Below, piece after piece: positions 46,314-55,057 of a stretch of 64,000 nucleotides of DNA. Position 1 is the first letter of the stretch; each line of letters opens with the position of its first letter. The position numbers and the translations under genes are program-made. A model generated the notes under the pieces. That model worked only from the letters and a program-made list of their open reading frames with translations. It was not told where the DNA came from and searched no databases. This DNA comes from Alteribacter keqinensis (lineage in GTDB: Bacteria > Bacillota > Bacilli > Bacillales > Salisediminibacteriaceae). The stretch is taken from the NCBI RefSeq assembly GCF_003710255.1, contig NZ_RHIB01000001.1, forward strand, positions 1,798,001 through 1,862,000, written 5' to 3'.

Positions 46314-46550
46314 TCAACCGCCGCTCACAGGAGGAATAAACGCAACGGTATCACCCGCGTTCACCTTCTCATCGGCCTCGGCGTACTCTTCATTCACAGC
46401 CGGCATGGCGCGGTCGATCCGCCGGAGTCCTGGATACTCTGCCACGAGACGTTCCCGGACATCGGCCACAGTAACATCTGCCATATCAAGCTCGATCTTC
46501 CTTTTTCCTGCAGCGTCCTCAAGCTCTGCAAACAACAATACTTTAATCAC
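46314..46550 (-). CDS. moaD: molybdopterin synthase sulfur carrier subunit
   Basis: A 78-residue ubiquitin-like protein ending in PPVSGG; the C-terminal Gly-Gly is thiocarboxylated and supplies sulfur for the dithiolene of molybdopterin. LFAELEDAAGKRKIEL and FIPPVSGG are typical. It overlaps the end of moaE by 4 nt, so translation is coupled. Last gene of moeA-mobB-moaE-moaD. Confidence 0.92.
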   Translation of the reverse strand: MIKVLLFAELEDAAGKRKIELDMADVTVADVRERLVAEYPGLRRIDRAMPAVNEEYAEADEKVNAGDTVAFIPPVSGG

Positions 46551-47017
46551 GATAAATTCTCCTTCCCAGGTTTACCAGCAGGATACGCTTTCGTTTCACG
46601 CTGATCACCGATCCACTCGGTTCCGTCTTCCCAATGTTCCTTTTTCCAGATCGGCACAATCTCTTTAATGCGCTCAATCGCATAGCGGCACGCTTCAAAC
46701 GAATCTGCACGGTGCGGCGTGGAAACCGCGATGACGACGGCGATATCACTGATGCCGAGCTCTCCGGTCCGATGTGAAATCGCAACCCGGGCATCAGGAA
46801 ACCGACTGGTGATCTCGTCTCCGATCTGAGCCAGCTTCTTCTCCGCCATGGGTACATACGCATCGTATTTCAAATAGATGGTGCGCTTCCCCTTGGTCAT
46901 TTCGCGAACAGTCCCGATGAAGGTATTTATTGCACCGGCGTTTCTGTCTTCCACCAGACTGATTACCTCTGTCACATCCAAAGGCCGATCGGTAATGCTA
47001 TAGCGCTGCAAGGTCAT
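46547..47017 (-). CDS. moaE: molybdopterin synthase catalytic subunit
   Basis: A 156-residue protein that with MoaD converts precursor Z (cPMP) to molybdopterin. Conserved elements are NTFIGTVREMTKGKR (about 32-47), ISHRTGELGISDIAVVIAVSTPHR and the lysine-bearing VPIWKKEHWEDG near residue 125. ATG 47017 has GGAGATG 6 nt upstream; it overlaps mobB by 20 nt. Length is normal for the family. Confidence 0.93.
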   Translation of the reverse strand: MTLQRYSITDRPLDVTEVISLVEDRNAGAINTFIGTVREMTKGKRTIYLKYDAYVPMAEKKLAQIGDEITSRFPDARVAISHRTGELGISDIAVVIAVSTPHRADSFEACRYAIERIKEIVPIWKKEHWEDGTEWIGDQRETKAYPAGKPGKENLS

Positions 47018-47534
47018 CTGTATCATCTCCAAAAAGGATTTTCGTGAGGGCTTTTACGGTATCTTCCATGGGGTGAGTGTTCAGCGCTTCGAAACTCCCG
47101 CTGGCGAAATAATCCTCGTCTTGTTTTTCCCGGCAGATCACGGCCTTCACGTTTGTGCTCTTAGTCACGAGTCCGCGGTCACTCTCGTTTTGGACGATCA
47201 CGGCCTTGGGGTACGCTTCACGTTTGTATCCTTCGATCAAAATGACGTCCGGACCCGTCCGGGCAATCAGATCAATCATCTCTTTGAGGGGCGGCGGTTC
47301 TGTGCCGATCCACTGGAATTCCCCTGGGGATATGGCCACCGTACTCGCTGCCCCGGCCTCCCGGAGCCGCCCGCTGTCTTTTTCCCGGTCACCTCTTATA
47401 AGTGCACCGCCGTGCCCGTGATGCTTGATCACGCTTACCTTCACTCCCCGGTCGCTGAGGTGGCGGACCCAGTGAGTGAGCAACGTCGTTTTCCCGCTTC
47501 CGGAATACCCTGTCACCTGAAATATCCGCATCAT
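46998..47534 (-). CDS. mobB: molybdopterin-guanine dinucleotide biosynthesis adaptor
   Basis: A 178-residue P-loop GTP-binding protein: IFQVTGYSGSGKTTLLTH (residues 4-21) then VSVIKHHGHGG; VILIEGYKREAYPK near 95 is also typical. MobB assists MobA in attaching GMP to molybdopterin. mobA is not in this window. The start (ATG ATG) lies directly after the moeA stop, so translation is coupled. Confidence 0.9.
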   Translation of the reverse strand: MMRIFQVTGYSGSGKTTLLTHWVRHLSDRGVKVSVIKHHGHGGALIRGDREKDSGRLREAGAASTVAISPGEFQWIGTEPPPLKEMIDLIARTGPDVILIEGYKREAYPKAVIVQNESDRGLVTKSTNVKAVICREKQDEDYFASGSFEALNTHPMEDTVKALTKILFGDDTDDLAAL

Positions 47535-48821
47535 TCAGTCCTTCTTCGGGAGCACAAGACTCTGAGCGGAGCGCGGCCCGTCAACGAGCAACACATCCAC
47601 CTGATCCCCTGCCTCAAAGCCGCGGCTTCCCCCGGGCAGAACCGTAAAGCACGACGTATGGGCAAGAGACGTCACCGTAGACGATTTATCAAAGCCCACC
47701 GGACCCGTCGTAAGTGTTCCGTCCCCTTTGTAGCCGATCTCACTCCGGATAAAGCGGGTAAACGGATTCGCCTTCGGAAAGTCCTTCGTAAGGGTTGCTT
47801 TCGTCTGGGTTAAATACGGCGTCTTTGAGCCCAGGAACATCGAAATCGCCGGGCGGGTGTATAACTCGAAGCCAACAAAGCACGCACTCGGGTTGCCCGA
47901 CAGCCCGAAGAGAAGCTTACCGTCAAGTTCAGCCACCGTTGTCACGCTGCCGGGGCGCTGGGCAATCTTGTTGAACAGCACCGTCGCACCGAGCTTCTCG
48001 TAAATCGCCGGAAGAAAATCAAAGTCCCCGACACTCACGCCTCCTGTGGTAATGAGCATGTCTACGTTTTCGACAGAACTTTTTATGGCCTTGTAGCACG
48101 CGTCAAAATCATCAGCCAGCTTCCCGTAGTATTGGCCCGATGCACCTGCGTTTTCCACCTGGGACGCAACCATATAGGCGTTGCTGTTGCGGATTTTCCC
48201 CGGTTCCATCGGCTCGTTCACTTCAAGGAGTTCTGTTCCTGTGGCAAAAATACCGACCTTTGGCTTTTTCGTAACGGGGACGGTGGCGTAGCCGAATGTG
48301 GCCAGGACCGCTTTAACGCCGGGGGTGATCAGCGTCCCCTCTTGCATCAGAGCGTCCCCTTTTTTCGTTTCTTCTCCTTTAAAGGAAACAAAGTCGCCTA
48401 TTTTAAACGAGCGTTTCACTTCTATGTACGTTTTTCCGTCTTTTATAACTTCGTTTGTGAGCTCAAACATGCAGATAGCGTCGCACCCCTCGGGCATCAT
48501 CGTCCCTGTCATGACCCGGACCGCCTGACCCGGCTTTGTAACGGGCTTTGCCACGTGTCCGGCTCCCACCGTTTCCATCACTTCCAAGTAAACCGGCGTT
48601 TCGCTGGTGGCGTTTTTCGTATCCTCACTCTGGACTGCAAATCCGTCAAGGGGAGAGCGGTCAAAAGGGGGAATATCGTGGTCGGCGTAGACCGCCTCTG
48701 CAAGGGTGCGGCCGTCCGCTTGGGTAATTGGGACCCATTCTTTCTGTGTTCCCCGTTTGGCAGCGTCCATCACCCGCTTTTGAGCTTCCGGCACCGAAAT
48801 CGGTGTTCTCTTATCGATCAT
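47535..48821 (-). CDS. moeA: molybdopterin molybdenumtransferase
   Basis: A 428-residue MoeA that inserts molybdate into adenylylated molybdopterin. PPFDRSPLDGFAV near 62-74, GVFATGTELLEV-like GIFATGTELLEVNEP near 188, LITTGGVSVGDFDFL near 248 and LLFGLSGNPSACFVGFELY near 310 are the family blocks. ATG 48821 follows AAAGGTG; the frame continues 15 codons upstream without a better site. First gene of the molybdenum cofactor operon; its promoter should lie in 48822-48950. Confidence 0.93.
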   Translation of the reverse strand: MIDKRTPISVPEAQKRVMDAAKRGTQKEWVPITQADGRTLAEAVYADHDIPPFDRSPLDGFAVQSEDTKNATSETPVYLEVMETVGAGHVAKPVTKPGQAVRVMTGTMMPEGCDAICMFELTNEVIKDGKTYIEVKRSFKIGDFVSFKGEETKKGDALMQEGTLITPGVKAVLATFGYATVPVTKKPKVGIFATGTELLEVNEPMEPGKIRNSNAYMVASQVENAGASGQYYGKLADDFDACYKAIKSSVENVDMLITTGGVSVGDFDFLPAIYEKLGATVLFNKIAQRPGSVTTVAELDGKLLFGLSGNPSACFVGFELYTRPAISMFLGSKTPYLTQTKATLTKDFPKANPFTRFIRSEIGYKGDGTLTTGPVGFDKSSTVTSLAHTSCFTVLPGGSRGFEAGDQVDVLLVDGPRSAQSLVLPKKD

Positions 48822-48984
48822 CTGCTTCACACCTTTCACGTTTGGTTGATGGTTTAAGTGTAGCAAGGAATGGGGTTTAGCGCCATCTTGATTAAATGGT
48901 ACTTCACAAGGAAAAGAAATCTTTTTTTTGTTGTATTAAATGAATTTCTCCTCCTGATCTGAGATCTTGATTTCTGGCTCTTGA

Positions 48985-49165
48985 ACTCCCTTTCCGCTGG
49001 CAGTTCGGGAGCTTCCTCAGTATGCTGCTTCTTCCTCTGCCAGCCAGGCTACGAAACATATGCGTCGAAGCAACTCGAAGCTTATTCATGAAGCACTGCT
49101 CGTACTTGACCGGGTTTCCCCGGAACACGCTCTTCCCGCAGGAGTGTCGCCCATTCGCTCCAACT
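48985..49165 (-). repeat. degenerate GC-rich element E, copy 3
   Basis: CTTTCCGCTGGC at one end and CCCGCAGGAGTGTCG at the other resemble the reversed ends of element E, but the middle differs and is longer. Part of the 809-base gap 48822-49630 without genes. Confidence 0.4.
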
Positions 49166-49443
49166 AACATTTATAATTCAACATATCACTTCAGCAAAAC
49201 TTTAATATAATTGTAAAGATTATTTACTAAGATAATCTGGTGTAGTCTAAACACCAGAGACTCCCAATTTAATAACGAGCATTTGTCTCACCAGCTTCGA
49301 CTCAGAACACATAAAATCTTCAGATGATCGGGAAAGAAGCACGCTCCTGCACAACTTGCTAAAAGTCGTGGAAATAAACAACGATAAAATAATGAACGTT
49401 AACACAACTTTACCAAAAAGTTAATCAAGCAGCCGAAATATCC

Positions 49444-49542
49444 GAGACTCGTACGGGAGTGGGAGTCAGGGTGAGACCCCGCAGAGCGAAGTTCGCGGAG
49501 GCCCATCGACGCCCCCGCGGAAAGCGAAGGGTGTGGAGGCTG
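49444..49542 (+). repeat. Bacillaceae GC-rich intergenic element E, copy 2
   Basis: GAGACTCGTACGGGAGTGGGAGTCAGGGTGAGACCCCGCAGAGCGAAGTTCGCGGAGGCCCATCGACGCCCCCGCGGAAAGCGAAGG-type sequence, in parts CGAGACTCGTACGGGAG, TGAGACCCCGCAG, GCGAAGTTCGC and CCGCGGAAAGCGAAG: a structured element common in bacillus intergenic DNA and equivalent to copy 1. Confidence 0.75.
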
Positions 49543-49601
49543 CTGTTTCTAAACACTAAACATACGTGAACCTCAATAAAACTTTGAGATTAAAGTGAAT
49601 C

Positions 49602-49631
49602 AAAAAGAGCGAAGCCCGGGGGCCTCACTCT
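49602..49631 (-). terminator. terminator of the SCO gene
   Basis: On the minus strand AAGAGTGAGGCC pairs with GGCTTCGCTCTT, followed by TTTTG; it overlaps the stop codon. Confidence 0.75.
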
Positions 49632-50254
49632 TATCGCTGTATATACTTAAGGTCTTCTATTAATGAATCGAGCTCAAAGTTCTGCTCGCCGTTGTATAAG
49701 CGAATCACATCGCCGTTTTCGTCAAAAAGGAAGAAACGGGTCGGGTGTACGATGTCGTTTTCAACCGGCTGGATCCTGGTGAAAAGGGCCGGGGCAAGGT
49801 CCTCATTTAAAAACGACTCCTCATAACCGGTCAATAGCTGCCAGTTGTCAAAGTGGGCACCGTAGGATTCGGCATACGTCTCGAGACGCTCTGGTGTATC
49901 AAAGTCCGGATCTACCGTAAATGATACGATATTGACTCCTTCAATCCCCTCTTCGTCCATCGCTTCCTGAACCTGCACCATATTCGGTGTCATCGTCATA
50001 CAGACGGTCGGGCACCGGGTGAAAATCGTTTTAACCAATGTGAGTGATCCTTCCAGGTCTTCATTTGTTACTGTCTCCCCGTTTTGATTCACGGCTTCAA
50101 ATTCCGGCATTCTCCATTGGTGTTCTTCTTCTCTCTCCACTTCTGTAAGGTCAACGATTGAATCTGTTTCAGAAGCAGGGTCAGAGTAGAGGAAACTGCA
50201 GCCGGCAAGCACGGCGAGTGATACGAGTGAAGCCAGAAAAACAAGCTGTTTCAT
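49631..50254 (-). CDS. SCO1/SenC-family copper-binding lipoprotein
   Basis: A 207-residue lipoprotein (lipobox LAGC, Cys19) with a thioredoxin-like SCO domain that loads copper into the CuA centre of cytochrome c oxidase outside the membrane. The copper ligands are Cys81 and Cys85 in RCPTVC and His170 in DIVHPTRFF. AAGAGAGG lies upstream of the ATG. It follows ctaG by 27 nt, which supports a joint role in oxidase assembly; it corresponds to B. subtilis YpmQ-type proteins. Confidence 0.9.
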   Translation of the reverse strand: MKQLVFLASLVSLAVLAGCSFLYSDPASETDSIVDLTEVEREEEHQWRMPEFEAVNQNGETVTNEDLEGSLTLVKTIFTRCPTVCMTMTPNMVQVQEAMDEEGIEGVNIVSFTVDPDFDTPERLETYAESYGAHFDNWQLLTGYEESFLNEDLAPALFTRIQPVENDIVHPTRFFLFDENGDVIRLYNGEQNFELDSLIEDLKYIQR

Positions 50255-50281
50255 TATAAGCGTCCTCTCTTTCTTTTCCGC

Positions 50282-51205
50282 TTAATGGGTTTGCACCACT
50301 TCATATTCCTTTAATTCTTCTTTGGCGTTATCGGTTTTATCACGGTTCATCCACTGTTTAAAGATCGTCCCGATGGCTACACCATACACAAGCTCCTGAA
50401 CCACCTTCATAATCGCTCCTCCGAGCTGCTGATCGTGAAGGGGACGAAGCGGCGGCAGGGCACTGCTTCCTGCAAACAGTTCATATGGTATATCTGTGCC
50501 AGCCGGCAGACAGAAGGCCATGGCAGTTGCCCAGGTTGACGCATCCGTGTACGTTTCATAAAGCGGTGCGCCGGCAAAGATGATCAGGGCACAGGCAGGC
50601 GTAATCAAAACGCCATTTCCAAACATATATCCGATTTTTTTCAGCTCGGAAAGCTCGTAGCGGGTTTGAATCCGCGGAACGAGGTGCCACCACATGACAC
50701 CCGCAGCAAAAAGCATACCCAGCTGATAAATGTTATGAGCGCCTTCGTTCGTTAATAACCGGTCAAAAGTAAACGGCAAGTGATAAATGGAAAACATAGC
50801 GTTGAATAAAAGAAGCCCGATAATCGGGTTTCCAAAAACACGAAAAATCCGTTGAACGGCTTTTATTTTTGCAACAGGCTTAAACACCCAGCTTGGAATA
50901 CCAAGGAGGATAAACGGAGGTGCTATGAGATACACAATTGCCATACTGAGCATATGCATACTGAGCATCATGTGGCCAAGTACGTACAAGGGCCCCCCAA
51001 ATCCGAAATAAACAGCGATCAGGCCGATGTGAAAGTAGACTTTCCGGCGGGTCGAAACAGGCTCTGCACCTTCAAATTTATGTCGAAGTGGTCCGGTGAC
51101 CCAGAAATACAATGCTGAAAAAACGAGCAGCACAACAATCAGTTCAGGAGTCCATATGCTCCATGCAGGAAAACTTGACAGATAGGTTTCAATAAACTGA
51201 CCCAA
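50282..51205 (-). CDS. ctaG: cytochrome c oxidase assembly factor CtaG
   Basis: A 307-residue membrane protein with seven to eight helices (caa3-type CtaG of bacilli, unrelated to the Cox11-type CtaG of proteobacteria). GHMMLSMHMLSMAIVYLIAPPFILLGIP near residues 78-105 contains the His/Met-rich conserved segment, possibly copper-binding. Needed for active caa3 oxidase. Start at ATG 51205 after AGGAGTGAGGC. The SCO gene is downstream in the same operon; the oxidase structural genes are not in the window. Confidence 0.92.
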   Translation of the reverse strand: MGQFIETYLSSFPAWSIWTPELIVVLLVFSALYFWVTGPLRHKFEGAEPVSTRRKVYFHIGLIAVYFGFGGPLYVLGHMMLSMHMLSMAIVYLIAPPFILLGIPSWVFKPVAKIKAVQRIFRVFGNPIIGLLLFNAMFSIYHLPFTFDRLLTNEGAHNIYQLGMLFAAGVMWWHLVPRIQTRYELSELKKIGYMFGNGVLITPACALIIFAGAPLYETYTDASTWATAMAFCLPAGTDIPYELFAGSSALPPLRPLHDQQLGGAIMKVVQELVYGVAIGTIFKQWMNRDKTDNAKEELKEYEVVQTH

Positions 51206-51435
51206 AGTGCCTCACTCCTTTACAAAAGATTTAACTTTATCGAACAAAACTTATGGTATACTGAAAATCAAAATTAATCATACAAACTCCTCTAATTCTA
51301 ACAGAATCAGAGGCTGTATAGTATAGTTATAACACGTTTTCACATAATCGCCTAACTTATCCTTTAACCACCGCTGACAGGTTTTTCCTTGCTCAGTGAT
51401 TAGGTAACAGTACCCTAAAAAGGAGGCACTTTACA

Positions 51436-52263
51436 ATGGATACACATCTGATTGCCGTTGACCTTGACGGCACGCTCCTCACCGACAATAAAACCATTTC
51501 ACTCAGAAACAGGGCAGCTCTCGCCAAAGCCCGTGAACTTGGCCATAAAGTGATCATCGCAACGGGAAGACCGTACCGGGCCAGCGGACAGTATTATCAT
51601 GAACTGTTTCTGGATACACCGATTGTAAACTTTAACGGCGCCCTTGTTCATCACCCGAAAGACCGTCATTTCGATGTTTCCCACCAGCCAATGGATAAGA
51701 AAACAGCAAAGACCATCATCGAGACGTGCGAAGCGTTCCGTGTAAAAAACATGATGGTTGAAGTGATGGATGATTTTTACCTCCGGCATTTAAACCGCGG
51801 GTTTGCTGAAGCTTTTACCCTCGGCAACACTCCGGCTGATTACGGAAAGCTTGAGAAGCTGCTCCATCACGATCCCACTTCCATCCTGGTTCACCCTGAA
51901 GAAGATCACGCCGATGAACTTACAACTCTTCTCCGGTCCTCTCACGCTGAGGTAACAGAACAGCGGAACTGGGGTTCACCTTGGAACGTGATTGAAATTA
52001 CAAAAGGCGGCGTAAACAAAGCCGTCGGTGTGCAAAAAGTCGCCTCTCACCTGGGTATTCCCCGGGAACGAATTATTGCATTCGGTGATGAAGACAATGA
52101 CCTTGAAATGCTTGATTATGTAGGAACAGGCGTAGCCATGAGTAACGCTATTGACCAACTCAAATCCGTCGCAAATGAGATCACGTACACTAATGAAGAA
52201 GACGGGATCGCCCGCTTTCTTGAAGAGCGTCTTCGTTTCAGTGCTGTTAAAGAAGCACGCTGA
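51436..52263 (+). CDS. Cof-type HAD phosphatase
   Basis: A 275-residue haloacid dehalogenase-like hydrolase, subclass IIB. Motif I is AVDLDGTLLTDN (residues 8-19), motif II VIIATGRPY, and the C-terminal motif IV IAFGDEDNDLEML near residue 215. Typical substrates are sugar phosphates or FMN/PLP. AAAGGAGG precedes ATG 51436 by 7 nt. A hairpin CCTCTAATTCT/AGAATCAGAGG at about 51286-51313 lies in the upstream gap. The substrate is not decidable. Confidence 0.9.
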   Translation: MDTHLIAVDLDGTLLTDNKTISLRNRAALAKARELGHKVIIATGRPYRASGQYYHELFLDTPIVNFNGALVHHPKDRHFDVSHQPMDKKTAKTIIETCEAFRVKNMMVEVMDDFYLRHLNRGFAEAFTLGNTPADYGKLEKLLHHDPTSILVHPEEDHADELTTLLRSSHAEVTEQRNWGSPWNVIEITKGGVNKAVGVQKVASHLGIPRERIIAFGDEDNDLEMLDYVGTGVAMSNAIDQLKSVANEITYTNEEDGIARFLEERLRFSAVKEAR

Positions 52264-52267
52264 GGAG

Positions 52268-52282
52268 CGGGGTCAGACCCCG
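52268..52282. repeat. CGGGGTCAGACCCCG palindrome after the HAD gene
   Basis: A perfect 7-bp dyad around a single A, 4 nt past the stop. Resembles the GGGGGACAGACCCCC element at 36512 and the post-stop placement of the F repeats. Confidence 0.5.
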
Positions 52283-52318
52283 GGAAATTATTTCCGACTT
52301 TTCAAGCCGGCATAGGAA

Positions 52319-52343
52319 AACCACCAGCACACGGCTGGTGGTT
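52319..52343. terminator. terminator between convergent HAD and GAF-STAS genes
   Basis: AACCACCAGC/GCTGGTGGTT, a perfect 10-bp stem with loop ACACG; short T tracts on both strands. Confidence 0.75.
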
Positions 52344-52353
52344 TCTTGTATGG

Positions 52354-53214
52354 TTACTGTTCGTTTTGAACAAGGTGAAACCCGATCGACTGCAGGGCGG
52401 ATTCCATAGTAGAGTAGGTCTTTGTACTTCCAAACAACGACCGGCTGTTTGTTACTTCTTCTCTTGCCATTTCTCCCGACACACCTGTGAGCAGCGTTTT
52501 TACTCCCATCACTCTCAGGGCGTCCAGCAGTTTCCCCAGTGATACCGGGAAATGGCTGTCCACGATAATCAGCCCTGTCACATCGACAATGAAAAAGCCC
52601 ACCTTATTTTCCACGCAATGGTTCAGTACGGCCTCCATTAACCGGGCCGATCTCCTGTCGTCCAGTATTCCCTGAAGCGGGAGAACAGACACTCCTTTTG
52701 TAAGAGGAACAATCGGCACCGTCAAATAACTCATGGAATTTTTCACATCATCAAGCTCAATTAAATAGGTGAGCACTTCAGCCATAGAGTTCAGGTAGCG
52801 GGCGTCATCATCTGTGAAATTAGTCTCCTCTTTATTCATCACACAGAGGGTCCCGAATATCTCACCCTCACTGTTTTTGAGACTCACTCCGAGAAATCCT
52901 TTCAGCTTAAGCTGGCCGGTGACCTCAAGCTTGCTTGTAATCTCATGCTTCATAAGGTTTGGTGTAGTCAGCTGGCTTTCCTCACTTGTAATGATAAGCC
53001 GGCAGTAAGTTCCACCATACTCTACTTCATATCCTTCTGGAATAATCTCTTCTTCCTTATTAAATGACCGCAGTACCTTAATAGCCGTTGGCCCTTTGTT
53101 TGTCACATAAGCAGTATCCACATTCAGATGATCTCCAATTGCTTTTAGAATTGGATAGGATGCGGATTTCAATGAAGGAAATTCCGATGATTGCACATTA
53201 AAACTCGTAACCAT
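52354..53214 (-). CDS. GAF-STAS protein, RsbR-like
   Basis: A 286-residue cytoplasmic protein: a GAF domain (about 15-150, with GFLGVSLKNSEGEIFGTLCVMN) and a C-terminal STAS domain (about 170-280, VPIVPLTKGVSVLPLQGILDDRRSARLMEAV ... FFIVDVTGLIIVDSHFPVSLGKLLDALRVMGVKTLLTG). This order matches stressosome RsbR paralogues, whose sensory N-terminus varies. The threonine in VDVTG corresponds to the RsbT-phosphorylated site; the second site is Ser (VDS). No rsbS or rsbT is next to it. A role in stress sensing is inferred. Confidence 0.82.
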   Translation of the reverse strand: MVTSFNVQSSEFPSLKSASYPILKAIGDHLNVDTAYVTNKGPTAIKVLRSFNKEEEIIPEGYEVEYGGTYCRLIITSEESQLTTPNLMKHEITSKLEVTGQLKLKGFLGVSLKNSEGEIFGTLCVMNKEETNFTDDDARYLNSMAEVLTYLIELDDVKNSMSYLTVPIVPLTKGVSVLPLQGILDDRRSARLMEAVLNHCVENKVGFFIVDVTGLIIVDSHFPVSLGKLLDALRVMGVKTLLTGVSGEMAREEVTNSRSLFGSTKTYSTMESALQSIGFHLVQNEQ

Positions 53215-53396
53215 AATCTTCCCCTTCCCCGGGTTATGTACATTCTCTATGTAAAAAACGTAAACCCTCTAATCATATTTTCTCTCCAGTTTGCACTGGT
53301 TTACAAACCATTCTTTTAAAAGCCCTCTACACCTTATTCCTTTTTCATTCATAAACTAAACCAGGAATTCCAAAAAAGTCTGGAGGAAAAAAAGCC

Positions 53397-53777
53397 GTGT
53401 ACTTTTACAGCTACTGCCCAGTCTGTTTCCAAGGTAGATATTTGTACTATCCCCTTTACCGGCCTGAAGGGCTTTTCCCCCCTGTAGAGACCACTCTGTT
53501 TGAGCAGTCCCTCAGGGCGAGCCGTGAGCTGTTTAATCACGGGCAGACTGTTGTCGATGACCTTGCCGCATCCGAGACGAAAATGCTGAACCTGATGAAC
53601 GCCGCTCAAGCAGGTGACGATAAGAAGGTCGATCAGATTGTCCAGTCTACAGGGGTTCCGGTGGATGTGGAAACGACCTACACCCCCACCTCCGTGACAT
53701 TCAGACTCAGGAATAGTACAGGAGGAATTGCCCGCTGCTGTACACTTACAATAAACCTTGTGTGGACGGATTACTAA
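53397..53777 (+). CDS. YuzC-like hypothetical protein
   Basis: A 126-residue protein opening MYFYSYCPVCFQGRYLYYP (first codon GTG) and ending TGGIARCCTLTINLVWTDY. The central part PPVETTLFEQSLRASRELFNHGQTVVDDLAAS is helical. The layout (YxP-rich N-terminus, PPV-T-F start, CC near the end) resembles B. subtilis YuzC, an uncharacterised protein I recall as sporulation-related. TGGAGGAAAAAAAGCC precedes GTG 53397. It is divergent from the GAF-STAS gene and followed by two further small genes on the same strand. Confidence 0.65.
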   Translation: MYFYSYCPVCFQGRYLYYPLYRPEGLFPPVETTLFEQSLRASRELFNHGQTVVDDLAASETKMLNLMNAAQAGDDKKVDQIVQSTGVPVDVETTYTPTSVTFRLRNSTGGIARCCTLTINLVWTDY

Positions 53778-53897
53778 TAAGAACAGATGCAACATGTCCG
53801 ATACCTGCTGTATTCAGCTCTCCCGAACACCTTGTTTTATAAAAACAAACGGGATTGTACATCCTATTGGAGACACTTTATTTAGGAGGTCTCCACA

Positions 53898-54020
53898 ATG
53901 AGCAAACATTCCAAATCAAAACGCAACCCGGAGCAAAGTGCTGACGCGGTTGCATCAAAAAATGAGCAAGTTGTAAAAAACGATAAACAGTACAAAGCAC
54001 GCCATAATAAGGAGCAGTAA
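53898..54020 (+). CDS. small basic hydrophilic protein, SASP-like in character
   Basis: A 40-residue protein, MSKHSKSKRNPEQSADAVAS..., rich in K, S, N and Q, with no hydrophobic core. AGGAGG lies 8 nt before ATG 53898. Composition recalls minor small acid-soluble spore proteins but I cannot assign it to one. It ends 3 nt before the next start, and the ribosome-binding site of that gene (AAGGAG) is inside its last codons, so the two are cotranslated. Confidence 0.6.
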   Translation: MSKHSKSKRNPEQSADAVASKNEQVVKNDKQYKARHNKEQ

Positions 54021-54023
54021 GCT

Positions 54024-54260
54024 ATGGGAAACCGCTATTTCCAGCAGGCTCAGCAGGCCATTCAGGATGCTCATCAGGCGATGAATGCAGCACACACACC
54101 AGAATCCCTTGAACAGGCTTACACAGAAATTCACCGGGCCAAGCAAGCCCTTTCCCAGGCTTTTGCCGACTCGTCCCAGGCGGAGCGCCAGCAGCTCGGG
54201 GAGATGCAGGACGAGTTGTACAATGCAGCCGAGGCTTTTTCTCCTGAAGATTTGATTTGA
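54024..54260 (+). CDS. DUF3813-type small protein
   Basis: A 78-residue helical protein (MGNRYFQQAQQAIQDAHQAMNAA...), rich in Q and A, with a heptad pattern of alanines (AIQDAHQAMNAAHTPESLEQAYTEIHRAKQALSQAFADSSQAERQQL). It matches what I remember of DUF3813, a Bacillaceae family without known function. Coupled to the preceding 40-residue gene and followed by a terminator. Confidence 0.7.
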   Translation: MGNRYFQQAQQAIQDAHQAMNAAHTPESLEQAYTEIHRAKQALSQAFADSSQAERQQLGEMQDELYNAAEAFSPEDLI

Positions 54261-54267
54261 TGAAATG

Positions 54268-54298
54268 ACCGTTCTTTTTCAGGAAGGACGGTTTTTTT
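54268..54298 (+). terminator. terminator of the small-protein operon
   Basis: ACCGTTCTT (54268-54276) pairs with AAGGACGGT (54284-54292, one G-U pair), followed by TTTTTT. It directly abuts array A copy 2. Confidence 0.8.
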
Positions 54299-54299
54299 A

Positions 54300-54433
54300 T
54301 TTATGAAGACTATCTACCCGTTTATGGAGAACTTCGGTCCGTTTATGCAGACTTCAAGGCAATTTATGGAGACTGCGGAACCATTTATGAAGAACTTCGG
54401 ACGTTTTAAAGAGAATTAGTCAATTTTCGACAA
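54300..54433 (+). repeat. 21-bp-period array, family A, copy 2
   Basis: Five units with ATG marks at 54303, 54324, 54345, 54366 and 54387, exactly 21 bp apart, then TTTAAAGAGAATTAG in phase at 54405 and CAATTTTCGACAA. Same structure as copies at 8931 (inverted) and 59402. It lies between the terminator of the small-protein operon and a GNAT gene. Confidence 0.88.
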
Positions 54434-54578
54434 CCACCAGCCCCTGAAAAGTCCCCATCTTAAGAACCCAACGAAAAAATCAGCCACCATCTTTAACAAC
54501 TCCTCATAAAAAACGGTAGTCCTTTTCCCGGCTTCCATGTATCATGAAGAGAGGATTAATATAGGAGGCCGTTACTTC

Positions 54579-55031
54579 ATGAACGTATATCAAGTACCTA
54601 AAAACGCAGACACCGACACCCGCGTTGCACTTATGAATCTGATGATGGAACAAATGAATGCCCTCGGCGGTCCCGTAACGGAAGAGGACCTGCTTAAAAC
54701 AATCGATGTCGCCCTTACCGATCACTCCGGTGCCGAATTTTTCGTGGCCGAGCACCAGGGAGACATCATCGGCTGCGCTTTTTTCAACATCGGCATCAGC
54801 CTCGAAAAAGGCGGCCGCTACATCTGGCTCAACGATCTTTACGTCAAACGTGACGAACGTCAAAAAGGTGTCGCCAAACGCCTGCTTTTGAAAGTCCTCT
54901 ACTGGGCCGAACAGGAAGGACTACAGGGAATCGAACTCGAAACAGGCGTCAACAATGCCGCAACGAAGAAACTGTACAACTCTCTTGGATTTTACGACAT
55001 CATTTCAAAACGATACGGACGGACCCTTTAA
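54579..55031 (+). CDS. GNAT-family N-acetyltransferase
   Basis: A 150-residue acetyltransferase. WLNDLYVKRDERQKGVAKRLLLKVLYWAEQEG (about 88-119) is acetyl-CoA motif A (QKGVAK for R-x-x-G-x-A), and NNAATKKLYNSLGFY near 128 is motif B. AGGAGG lies 10 nt before ATG 54579; the frame extends 14 codons upstream into the ribosome-binding site region. The acceptor is unknown. Confidence 0.85.
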   Translation: MNVYQVPKNADTDTRVALMNLMMEQMNALGGPVTEEDLLKTIDVALTDHSGAEFFVAEHQGDIIGCAFFNIGISLEKGGRYIWLNDLYVKRDERQKGVAKRLLLKVLYWAEQEGLQGIELETGVNNAATKKLYNSLGFYDIISKRYGRTL

Positions 55032-55057
55032 CTCGCTCCGTGATATAGCTCAGATAC

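Noticed and set aside
47073-47813. A 246-codon open frame on the plus strand across mobB and moeA
   Set aside because: It lies wholly antisense to well-identified molybdenum cofactor genes, has no ribosome-binding site and an Arg/His/Pro-rich composition typical of shadow frames.
54300-54433. Translation of array A as a heptad peptide (FMENFGP-type)
   Set aside because: 21 is a multiple of 3, so the array gives a repeated 7-residue pattern, but copies 1 and 3 have in-phase TGA codons and none has a start with a ribosome-binding site.
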